DNA from: Chloroflexota bacterium
GTDB lineage: Bacteria; Chloroflexota; Limnocylindria; Limnocylindrales; CSP1-4
DNA: 12,345 nucleotides
Direction of reading: 5' to 3'
Assembly: GCA_021785115.1 (NCBI GenBank)
Contig: JAJYGO010000438.1
Span: forward strand, 1-12,345
In this document: positions 6,206 to 11,924 of the stretch, one piece after another
How positions within the stretch are numbered: position 1 is the first letter of the stretch
Layout: every line of letters starts with the position of its first letter
Position numbers and translations under genes: made by a program
Notes under the pieces: generated by a model
Seen by the model: the letters and a program-made list of their open reading frames with translations, nothing else
Database searches by the model: none
What the model was told of the DNA's origin: nothing

Positions 6206-7077
6206 AGGCGCTGCAGCATCACGGTGAGATCGTGGCGGTCACGGGCGACGGCGTGAACGATGCTCCGGCCCTTCGACGGGCCGACATCGGGGTGGCCATG
6301 GGGCGTTCGGGGACCGACGTGGCGCGCGAGGCCGCCGATATGGTGCTCACCGATGACAACTTCGCCACCATCGTGGCCGCCGTGGAGGAGGGCCGCGCCG
6401 TCTTCGACAACATGCGCAAGTTCATCGTCTACATCTTCGCCCACCTCTCGCCGGAGGCCATCCCGTACGTCGTCTTCGCGCTGCTCGGGACACCCGTGCC
6501 CCTGACCGTGATGCAGATCCTGGCGATCGATCTCGGCACCGAGACGGTGCCCGCACTCGCTCTGGGGATCGAGCGACCCGAGTCGGACGTGATGCGGCGG
6601 CCGCCGCGCTCCCGCCGCGAGCGACTCCTGGACACCCGTTCGCTCCTGCGGGGCTACGTGTTCCTGGGCGGCATGACCACCGCGGTCGTGCTCAGCGGCT
6701 TCTTGCTGGTGCTGGCATCCAACGGCTGGCACTGGGGTGAACGGGCGGCCCCGACCGCTCACGCGGGCGCCGAAGCGACCACCATCGTCTTCCTCGGGAT
6801 CGTCCTGATGCAGGTCGCCAATGCGTTCGCCTGCCGAACCGTGCGTGTCTCGGCCCTGCGTGCCGGCCTCCTCTCGAACCGGCTTCTCCTGGTCGGGATC
6901 GCCGTCGAGCTGATCCTCGCGATGGCCGTGATCTACCTCCCGGTGCTCGAGGCGGTCTTCGGCACGGCGGCCGTCGATGCGCGCTGGTGGGTGTTCCTGC
7001 TGGCCTTCGTGCCCCTGGTCTTCCTGGCTGAGGAAGGGCGCAAGGCCGTGTTCCGTCGCGCGGGCTGGGCAAACTGA
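6199..7077 (+). CDS. Cation-transporting P-type ATPase, P2C-like, C-terminal part (split by frameshift)
   Basis: This is the remainder of the pump. Its coding signal begins before the nominal GTG 6199: from 6172 the frame reads RAAPEHKLRVVEAL, matching the hinge segment that precedes the P-domain loop. TGDGVNDAP follows at 6241 and completes the phosphorylation domain. The membrane half then contains a P2C-like M5/M6 region: YIFAHLSPEAIPYV, then AIDLGTETVPALALG and PESDVMRRPPR, close in pattern to the IDLGTD...E.DIM.R.PR region of Na+/K+-ATPase alpha subunits. Two pairs of later hydrophobic helices end in a basic tail (EEGRKAVFRR), again as in P2 pumps. Restoring one base at about 6169/6170 joins this to the upstream part. 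Alone it could not be phosphorylated. Its TGA overlaps an ATG at 7077, and the second USP follows. The transported ion cannot be fixed from sequence; Na+, K+ or H+ are candidates. Confidence 0.85.
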   Translation: MVEALQHHGEIVAVTGDGVNDAPALRRADIGVAMGRSGTDVAREAADMVLTDDNFATIVAAVEEGRAVFDNMRKFIVYIFAHLSPEAIPYVVFALLGTPVPLTVMQILAIDLGTETVPALALGIERPESDVMRRPPRSRRERLLDTRSLLRGYVFLGGMTTAVVLSGFLLVLASNGWHWGERAAPTAHAGAEATTIVFLGIVLMQVANAFACRTVRVSALRAGLLSNRLLLVGIAVELILAMAVIYLPVLEAVFGTAAVDARWWVFLLAFVPLVFLAEEGRKAVFRRAGWAN

Positions 7078-7080
7078 TGA

Positions 7081-7088
7081 AGGAGGAG
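7081..7088 (+). promoter_or_regulatory. Ribosome binding site that sets the second USP start at ATG 7095
   Basis: AGGAGGAG lies 6 bases before ATG 7095. An in-frame ATG at 7077 overlaps the ATPase stop but would add MKEESA, which is simply the translated Shine-Dalgarno region. Confidence 0.7.
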
Positions 7089-7094
7089 TCCGCC

Positions 7095-7565
7095 ATGTAC
7101 GCTCGGATCCTCGTTCCGGTCGATGGCAGCGGGCCGTCGACGCGGGCATTCCGGGAGGCCCTCCGGCTGGCCGCCGACCAGCATGCGGTCCTTCGGATCG
7201 TGCACGTCATAGACCTCGGCGTGGCGCTGGCCCCGTGGGCGGAGCCGGCGTTCATCGACTATACGACCCTCGACTCGGCGCTCCACGAGACCGGACGCCG
7301 GATCCTGGACGGCGCGATGGCCGAGGCTCGCACAGCGGGGCTCGAGCCGGAGTCCGCGACGCTCGAAACCGAGGTGGACGACCCGGCCGCCGAGATCCTC
7401 GCGGAGGCGGAGCGGTGGGGCGCCGACCTCATCGTGATGGGCACCCACGGGCGGCACGGACTCGTGCACCTCATCCTGGGCAGCGTGGCCGAGGGGGTGG
7501 TGCAGCGCTCAAAGATGCCCGTCCTCCTGTTGCGGGCTTCGGACGACGCCCCGCCGGCGTCCTGA
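7095..7565 (+). CDS. Universal stress protein (UspA family), second copy
   Basis: This 156-residue single-domain USP opens with the textbook first strand and loop YARILVPVDGS and contains the complete ATP-binding signature: G116, G119, G129 and S130 in MGTHGRHGLVHLILGS. It ends with the last strand MPVLLLRA and a short Ala/Pro tail. It is clearly different in sequence from the USP at 827, so the two are not a recent duplication. It follows the P2C-like ATPase at 17 bases and is almost certainly in the same transcript. USPs placed next to transport proteins in bacteria often bind nucleotide and modulate them, which makes a regulatory role on the pump attractive but unproven. The ATG 7095 start is preferred over 7077 because of the intervening AGGAGG. 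The gene ends 53 bases before the stop of the oppositely oriented proton ATPase. Confidence 0.92.
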   Translation: MYARILVPVDGSGPSTRAFREALRLAADQHAVLRIVHVIDLGVALAPWAEPAFIDYTTLDSALHETGRRILDGAMAEARTAGLEPESATLETEVDDPAAEILAEAERWGADLIVMGTHGRHGLVHLILGSVAEGVVQRSKMPVLLLRASDDAPPAS

Positions 7566-7573
7566 TCACCCGC

Positions 7574-7590
7574 GAGGGCCGGACGCCCTC
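7574..7590. terminator. Possible bidirectional hairpin between convergent genes
   Basis: GAGGGC (7574-7579) and GCCCTC (7585-7590) form a perfect 6-bp GC stem with a 5-base loop in the 53-base gap between convergent genes. Neither strand shows a U-tract after it, so intrinsic termination is uncertain; the placement is the main argument. Confidence 0.35.
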
Positions 7591-7618
7591 CGGCTTGCCC
7601 GCCCTGGCTGGTCCTATT

Positions 7619-10066
7619 TCAGGCGGCGTGGAGGCCGAGACGGCCGAACAACCGTGCCTTGAACCAGTCGATCAGCAGCGCCCAGAGCGCCACGGCCGCG
7701 AAGACCGCTGCCACCAGCACGGGGCTGAGGGATGTCATCAACCAGCCCGCGCTGGCCAGCCCGGCCACGGCGGCGACGGCCCCCGCCGAGGCCACCATGA
7801 GCCACGGACCCGGCCGTGAGCTCCAGAGGCGGCGCGGCTCGCGCACGAGGTAGACGGTCGCCTGGCTGCCGAACGCCAGCGTCACGAAGGCAAGCGTCTG
7901 CAAGCGGTCTGCGCCAAGGTGGAGTGCGGCCGTCCCCATCCAGAAGACGGCGAGCGTCAGCGCCAGCGAGGGGAGCGCGACACCCAGCGCTCCCAGCAGC
8001 AGCGGCTGCACGTGCCAGCGGTTCGGGCGCCGGGACGAGGGTGCCCGGTCGGTGGTGATGGCCATGGTGGCGAAATCGTTGGCGAAGAGCAGCAGCACCA
8101 TGAGCAGCGGGCTCAGCGCGATCCGGCCGGTGATCAGGAACACCAGGCTCAGGAAGACCGGCACCTCCAGTTTCTTGATGCTCGAGTTCAACGCGTAGGT
8201 GAGCATGCGCTGGTAGATCCGCCGGCTTAGCTCGATGGCGGCCACTACGTCCCCCAGGCCCGGCTGCGTGAGCACGATGCTGGCCGCGGCGCGGGCCACG
8301 TCGGTCGCGTTCGCCACCGCGATCCCCACTTCCGCCTGCCGCAGGGCGGGCGCGTCATTGACCCCGTCGCCGGTCATGCCCACCACGTGGCCTTGCTCCT
8401 GAAGCCTGCGTACGAGGTTGAACTTGTCCTCCGGCAGCACGTCGGCGAGCACCGCGCAGTCCGCCGCGAGGGCCCGGTCCCGGATCTCGGCGGCGTCACA
8501 GGCCGCACCGGCGAGTCCCACCTGCGCCGCGACGGCGCGAGCGGTGGCCAGGGTATCCCCCGTGATCATGATCACCCGGAGCCCGAGTCGTTGCAGGTCC
8601 GCCACGAGTCCCCGGGACTCGGGTCGCGGCGGATCCTGCAGGCCCACGAGTCCGGCCAGGTGCAGCGCGTGCTCCTCGCCGCTGGCCACTGCCAGGACCC
8701 GCAATCCCCGTGCGGCGAGCGCCTCCAGGTCCCGCTGGAGGGCTGCCGGCGGGTCGGCGCACAGGGCGGCCACCACCGGCGGCGCCCCCTTTACCACGCG
8801 AACGGTGGCTCCCGCCATCTCGACTCGGGCCTCGGAGATCTTGGTCTCGGGGGCGAACGGCGTGAAGCTCAGCCGGTGCGGGCCGGAGGGGTCGGTGACC
8901 CCACCGACTCTCGCGGCGTCGCCCGCCGTGTCGGCGACACCAGATCCACCAGTCTCGCCGCTCGCGACAGCGTCGGCCGCGCGACCGGCGAGGATCGCGA
9001 GGTCGATGGGGTCCTGGGTGGCGGCGTCCGAGGCCATGGCGGCGAGGGCGAGCAGTGTCGGCACGATCTGGGGCGGGTAGGCCACCGTGTCCGACAGGGC
9101 GAGCTGGTTGAGCGTGATGGTGCCGGTCTTGTCGGTGCAGGCCACGTCCATGCCCGCCGCCTCCTCGATGGCGGACAGCCGCGTGGTGAGGACCCCTCGC
9201 TGGGCCAGCTCGTGAGCGCCGAGTGCGCCGGCCAACGCGAACGTGGCCGGCAACGCCACCGGGACCGAGGCGAGGAGCAGGACCACCCCGAACGACAGCA
9301 TGTCGACCGGTGCGCCGTGATTGAGCAGGCCGATCCCCACCACGGCCGCTGCGAGCACCAGGTCGAGCGCGACGAGCGCGCGCACGATCCGCGTGACCAC
9401 CGCCTCGAGGTGGCTGGCGGTACGGGCCGTGCGCACCAGTTCCGCGGTGTGCCCGAAGAACGTGTCGCCCGCCGTGGCGGTGACCGTGCCGGTGGCCTCG
9501 CCCCGGGTCACCGTGCTGCCCGCATAGACCGCGTGACCACTGCCGGCCTCGACGGGCAGAGACTCGCCGGTGAGCGCCGACTGGTCCACTTCGAGCAGGC
9601 CTTCCTCGAGTGCCACGTCGGCGGGGACCACGTCACCCACCCGCAGGTGGACCACGTCACCGGGGACCAGGTCCTGCGCCGGGAGCCGCTGCCAGGCACC
9701 GTCCCGCAGGGCGCGTGCCATGACGTTGAGTCGCTTCCGGAGCAGCGACAGCGCCTCCTGCGCGCGGTTCTCCTGCACCCAGCTGACGAGGGCGTTGAAC
9801 AACAGGAGGACCGCGACGACGACTGCCTCGAGCGTCTTGCCCAGGACCAGCTCCAGCGCGATGGTGACCTCGAGCATCCAGGGGACCGGGGCCCAGAGCT
9901 TCCCGAGCAGCAGGCGCACCGGCGATACGTGCTGTTCCGGCGTGCTGTTGGGGCCATGCTGGCGGAGACGGCGGGCGGCTTCCTCGCTGGAGAGGCCGCG
10001 TCGCTGCGCGCCGCCGGCGAGGGCCCCCGCGAAGATGGATTCGACTTGCATGCGCCGATGATGCAT
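7619..10066 (-). CDS. Plasma-membrane proton-efflux P-type ATPase (P3A family)
   Basis: This 815-residue pump is of the fungal/plant H+-ATPase type, which uses ATP to export protons. Visible elements in order: an N-terminal cytoplasmic segment (LSSEEAARRL...GPN), WAPVPWMLE at the first helix, the actuator loop TGES (166-169), M4 with VPVALPATFA, then TRLSAIEEAAGMDVACTDKTGTITLN with the phosphorylated Asp312. KGAPP, MITGD, LADVLPEDK and GMTGDGVNDAPALRQAEVGIAVANATDVARAAA follow. M6 holds FANDFATMAITTD, with Asp664 at the proton-carrying aspartate position of plant AHA2 (Asp684 there). The long autoinhibitory C-terminal domain of plant pumps is absent, as in other prokaryotic members. ATG 10066 is preferred: GGAGG lies about 10 bases upstream, while earlier ATGs at 10189 and 10102 add residues unlike the family, and 10051 lacks a binding site. 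Transcription runs away from the CDF gene. Confidence 0.9.
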   Translation of the reverse strand: MHHRRMQVESIFAGALAGGAQRRGLSSEEAARRLRQHGPNSTPEQHVSPVRLLLGKLWAPVPWMLEVTIALELVLGKTLEAVVVAVLLLFNALVSWVQENRAQEALSLLRKRLNVMARALRDGAWQRLPAQDLVPGDVVHLRVGDVVPADVALEEGLLEVDQSALTGESLPVEAGSGHAVYAGSTVTRGEATGTVTATAGDTFFGHTAELVRTARTASHLEAVVTRIVRALVALDLVLAAAVVGIGLLNHGAPVDMLSFGVVLLLASVPVALPATFALAGALGAHELAQRGVLTTRLSAIEEAAGMDVACTDKTGTITLNQLALSDTVAYPPQIVPTLLALAAMASDAATQDPIDLAILAGRAADAVASGETGGSGVADTAGDAARVGGVTDPSGPHRLSFTPFAPETKISEARVEMAGATVRVVKGAPPVVAALCADPPAALQRDLEALAARGLRVLAVASGEEHALHLAGLVGLQDPPRPESRGLVADLQRLGLRVIMITGDTLATARAVAAQVGLAGAACDAAEIRDRALAADCAVLADVLPEDKFNLVRRLQEQGHVVGMTGDGVNDAPALRQAEVGIAVANATDVARAAASIVLTQPGLGDVVAAIELSRRIYQRMLTYALNSSIKKLEVPVFLSLVFLITGRIALSPLLMVLLLFANDFATMAITTDRAPSSRRPNRWHVQPLLLGALGVALPSLALTLAVFWMGTAALHLGADRLQTLAFVTLAFGSQATVYLVREPRRLWSSRPGPWLMVASAGAVAAVAGLASAGWLMTSLSPVLVAAVFAAVALWALLIDWFKARLFGRLGLHAA

Positions 10067-10077
10067 CTGGCCGATAC

Positions 10078-10082
10078 CCTCC
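10078..10082 (-). promoter_or_regulatory. Ribosome binding site that sets the proton-ATPase start at 10066
   Basis: CCTCC on the plus strand is GGAGG on the coding strand, about 10-11 bases before the ATG that ends at plus-strand position 10066. Spacing is slightly long but no other candidate start has a comparable element. Confidence 0.5.
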
Positions 10083-10197
10083 GTGGCTGCGCGGTAGCGC
10101 ATCGGAGCGCGGCATGGGCACGTGACCCGCCAGTGCCGGTGGAGACCGACAGGAGACGTCCCGCGTCCGGCGTGCCATCCGGCCCCCAAGAATGGGC

Positions 10198-10210
10198 CGC
10201 GGGACCCGCG
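10198..10210. repeat. 13-bp palindrome, CGCGGGACCCGCG
   Basis: CGCGGG and CCCGCG flank a single central A, giving perfect dyad symmetry. It lies about 130 bases upstream of the proton-ATPase start and could bind a dimeric repressor. In DNA this GC-rich, short palindromes also arise by chance. Confidence 0.35.
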
Positions 10211-10216
10211 CGCGCC

Positions 10217-10243
10217 TCAGCTGAACTTGTCACAGTTGCCCAT
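10217..10243 (-). CDS. Possible 8-residue leader peptide MGNCDKFS
   Basis: On the minus strand, ATG (10243-10241) opens an 8-codon frame ending in TGA (10219-10217). GGGAG (10257-10253) lies 9 bases before it. Base composition here is nearer 50% GC than the 70% around it. It sits upstream of the proton-ATPase gene and contains one Cys and one Lys; it could be a translated leader. Nothing beyond the start, stop and binding site supports it. Confidence 0.25.
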   Translation of the reverse strand: MGNCDKFS

Positions 10244-10320
10244 GAGATGTTTCTCCCGGCAGGCACGCGGTCGATCTGACCGACGCCGCCGCCGTGACAG
10301 GGAGCTCACGCCGACTCACC

Positions 10321-10360
10321 GGCGGGGAGGCAACGGCCTCGCGCCCTACGCCTCCCCGCC
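10321..10360 (+). repeat. 11-bp perfect inverted repeat before the CDF gene
   Basis: GGCGGGGAGGC (10321-10331) is the exact reverse complement of GCCTCCCCGCC (10350-10360), with an 18-base loop. As RNA the stem would be very stable (10 of 11 pairs G-C). It ends 5 bases before ATG 10366. There is no upstream plus-strand gene for it to terminate and no U-tract, so a 5'-leader structure or a DNA operator is more likely. Confidence 0.7.
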
Positions 10361-10365
10361 TCCGT

Positions 10366-11463
10366 ATGCATGACCATCGAGGCTTCACAGGACTACATGA
10401 AGGGCCTCAGCCAGGGTCCAACGAGCAGGGACGAGCCGTCCCTCGAGCCGCTCCAGTGGACGTGACGACTGCATCCCAGGCTCTCGCCGGCAGCTCGCTC
10501 CACGCTCGGACGGTGGCTGGGAGCGATCCGTCGCCGCGGCTGCTGGGCGCCCTGTTCCTGGCGTTGTCCGTGCTCGGCTTGGAAGTCGGAGGAGGCCTCC
10601 TGACGGGGAGCCTTGCCCTGCTCAGCGACGCGACCCATGTCGCGGTCGACGTCGCGGCGCTGCTGGTGGGCTTCCTGGCGGCCCGCCTCGCGACCCGTGA
10701 GCCGGACGACGCGCACACCTACGGGTTCCACCGCATGGAATCGATCGGCGCCCTGGTCAACGGGGCGTTGCTGGTCGCCGCGAGCGCCGCGGTCCTTGCC
10801 GAGAGCGTGGGCCGCCTCCTCGCGCCGACGCCGGTGGAGGCCTCGGGGGTCTTGGGCGTGGCGGTGCTGGCGCTGGTCACCAACACGACGTCCGCGCTCT
10901 TGGTGCACGGGATCGAACGGCGCACCAGCGCCACCCGGGTCCTTGTGCTTCACCTTGCCGGCGACGCCGCGGGCTCGTCAGCCGTGATCGCCGCCTCCCT
11001 GGTGATCCTGGCCGGCGGCCCTCCGGTCCTCGACGCGGTCGCCAGCCTGGCGATCGGGCTGCTGCTCGGTGTGGCCGGCCTGCGACTGCTCGCCGACGTG
11101 GTCCACATCCTCGCCGAAGGCGTCCCGGCCCGGCCGTCGCTCGCGTCGGCCGGCGCGGCGCTGCGCTCGGTGCCAGGAACTGCGGCGGTCCACGACCTAC
11201 ACGTGTGGGCGTTGGCCGAGGATCTTCCGCTGGTGACGGCGCACCTGGAGTTGCAGCCAGCGGCCAACGAGTGCGACGTGCTGCCCGCAGCGACGGATGC
11301 ATTGCGCCGCGTCGGCGTCTCACATGCAACGCTCCAGCTGGAACGCGAGCCCTGTGGACAGGGACGAGCCGATCCCGGTCCGGACCGGGACGGCGGCGGG
11401 ACGGACGCCGCGTTCATCCGGAGCAGGCGATGGGTGCGGACGAGCCGCCCCGGCAGGACATGA
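10366..11463 (+). CDS. Cation diffusion facilitator (CDF) family metal efflux transporter, CzcD/ZitB-like
   Basis: A 365-residue inner-membrane antiporter that, by family, exports Zn2+, Co2+ or Cd2+ against protons. The metal site is complete: HxxxD in TM2 (His91/Asp95 in SDATHVAVDV) and HxxxD in TM5 (His196/Asp200 in HLAGDAAGS), the pairing typical of zinc-type CDFs. HDLHVWAL (276-283) marks the cytoplasmic metal-binding domain, and HILAEGVP the end of TM6. The C-terminus has an extra Arg/Gly/Asp-rich tail of about 35 residues. The histidine-rich loop seen between TM4 and TM5 in many zinc exporters is missing. The start is uncertain: ATG 10366 has no Shine-Dalgarno and follows directly on a strong hairpin. 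GTG 10294 would place that hairpin inside the gene. GTG 10456, after a further 6-bp hairpin (10427-10443), would still leave about 27 residues before TM1. The DsrE-like gene follows after 44 bases. Confidence 0.87.
   Translation: MHDHRGFTGLHEGPQPGSNEQGRAVPRAAPVDVTTASQALAGSSLHARTVAGSDPSPRLLGALFLALSVLGLEVGGGLLTGSLALLSDATHVAVDVAALLVGFLAARLATREPDDAHTYGFHRMESIGALVNGALLVAASAAVLAESVGRLLAPTPVEASGVLGVAVLALVTNTTSALLVHGIERRTSATRVLVLHLAGDAAGSSAVIAASLVILAGGPPVLDAVASLAIGLLLGVAGLRLLADVVHILAEGVPARPSLASAGAALRSVPGTAAVHDLHVWALAEDLPLVTAHLELQPAANECDVLPAATDALRRVGVSHATLQLEREPCGQGRADPGPDRDGGGTDAAFIRSRRWVRTSRPGRT
10427..10443 (+). repeat. Small inverted repeat before the alternative CDF start at GTG 10456
   Basis: AGGGAC and GTCCCT (10438-10443) pair perfectly over a 5-base loop. 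If translation starts at 10456 this would be a second leader hairpin after the 11-bp one; if it starts at 10366 it is simply coding sequence. Confidence 0.35.
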
Positions 11464-11490
11464 ACCACCGGAAGCAACCGGCGGTCAGGC

Positions 11491-11497
11491 AAGGAGG
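11491..11497 (+). promoter_or_regulatory. Ribosome binding site of the DsrE-like gene, fixing its start at ATG 11508
   Basis: AAGGAGG lies 10 bases before ATG 11508. The frame is open much further upstream (from GTG 11205), but that stretch lies inside the CDF gene and is not family-like. Confidence 0.65.
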
Positions 11498-11507
11498 AAC
11501 CACCACC

Positions 11508-11876
11508 ATGGCGGCACCAGAGAAGCTTGTCATCATGATCACCCACGGCGCCGACGAGGCGGAGCGGGTCACCATGCCGATGGTGATGGCCGTTGGGGCG
11601 TTGGCGTCCGAGGTGGACGTCGTGGTCGGGCTCCAGGAGGCCGGCGTCGAGCTCGCCGTCAAGGGCGCGGCCGACACGGTCGCGGCCACCGGTTATCCCA
11701 CGCTCGCGAAGCTGATGGCCGACTATCGAGACCTCGGAGGGCAGCTGCTCGCGTGCCCCCTGGGCATCGCCATGCGGGGCATCGACCGCGACACGCTGGT
11801 GGAGAACGCCGAGGTGGTCGCCGCCGGACGCTTCATCGTCGAGATGGACACGGCCACGCACGTCCTCGTCTACTGA
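11508..11876 (+). CDS. DsrE/DsrF/TusD-like family protein
   Basis: This 122-residue cytoplasmic protein has the DsrE/F Rossmann-like pattern: a first strand EKLVIMITHGADEAERV, a helix, a second strand EVDVVVGLQEAGVELA, and the characteristic third unit QLLACPLGIAMRGI with Cys83, followed by LVENAEVVAAGRFIVEM. Cys83 is at the position where TusD/DsrE-type proteins carry a persulfide during sulfur relay, and where many small single-gene relatives keep one cysteine. Whether it moves sulfur here is unknown; no DsrF, DsrH, TusA or rhodanese partner is in the window. It sits 44 bases after the CDF gene and 48 bases before the FmdE-like gene on the same strand, so co-transcription is likely. Family assignment is good, function is not. 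Confidence 0.82.
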   Translation: MAAPEKLVIMITHGADEAERVTMPMVMAVGALASEVDVVVGLQEAGVELAVKGAADTVAATGYPTLAKLMADYRDLGGQLLACPLGIAMRGIDRDTLVENAEVVAAGRFIVEMDTATHVLVY

Positions 11877-11908
11877 CCACCAGCGCACTGACCCACCTGA
11901 CCGCGACT

Positions 11909-11923
11909 GCAACGGAGCGTTGC
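11909..11923 (+). promoter_or_regulatory. Hairpin carrying the FmdE-like ribosome binding site in its loop
   Basis: GCAAC and GTTGC form a perfect 5-bp stem around the loop GGAGC, which contains the only Shine-Dalgarno-like bases before ATG 11925. The hairpin ends one base before that ATG. The stem is short, so it may be coincidental. Confidence 0.35.
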
Positions 11924-11924
11924 C

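Larger units (their letters stand above)
10067..10365. promoter_or_regulatory. Divergent intergenic region between the proton ATPase and CDF genes
   Basis: About 300 bases separate the two divergent starts, so both promoters should lie here; I could not recognise convincing -35/-10 pairs on either strand. Contents that stand out are a 13-bp palindrome with a central base (10198-10210), a short relatively AT-rich patch (about 10219-10255) unlike the surrounding DNA, a possible 8-codon minus-strand ORF (10217-10243) and an 11-bp inverted repeat (10321-10360). The concentration of symmetry elements supports a regulatory rather than coding role, even though frames stay open through it. Confidence 0.5.

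Noticed and set aside
8387..10279. 630-codon plus-strand frame opposite the proton ATPase
   Set aside because: Antisense shadow: rich in Arg, Gly, His and Asp with no membrane or domain pattern, while the minus strand encodes a complete P3A pump.
10426..11371. 13-base direct repeat CAGGGACGAGCCG at 10426 and 11359, near both ends of the CDF gene
   Set aside because: Short, GC-rich, not extended on either side and without mobile-element genes, so attachment sites or target duplication are not supported.
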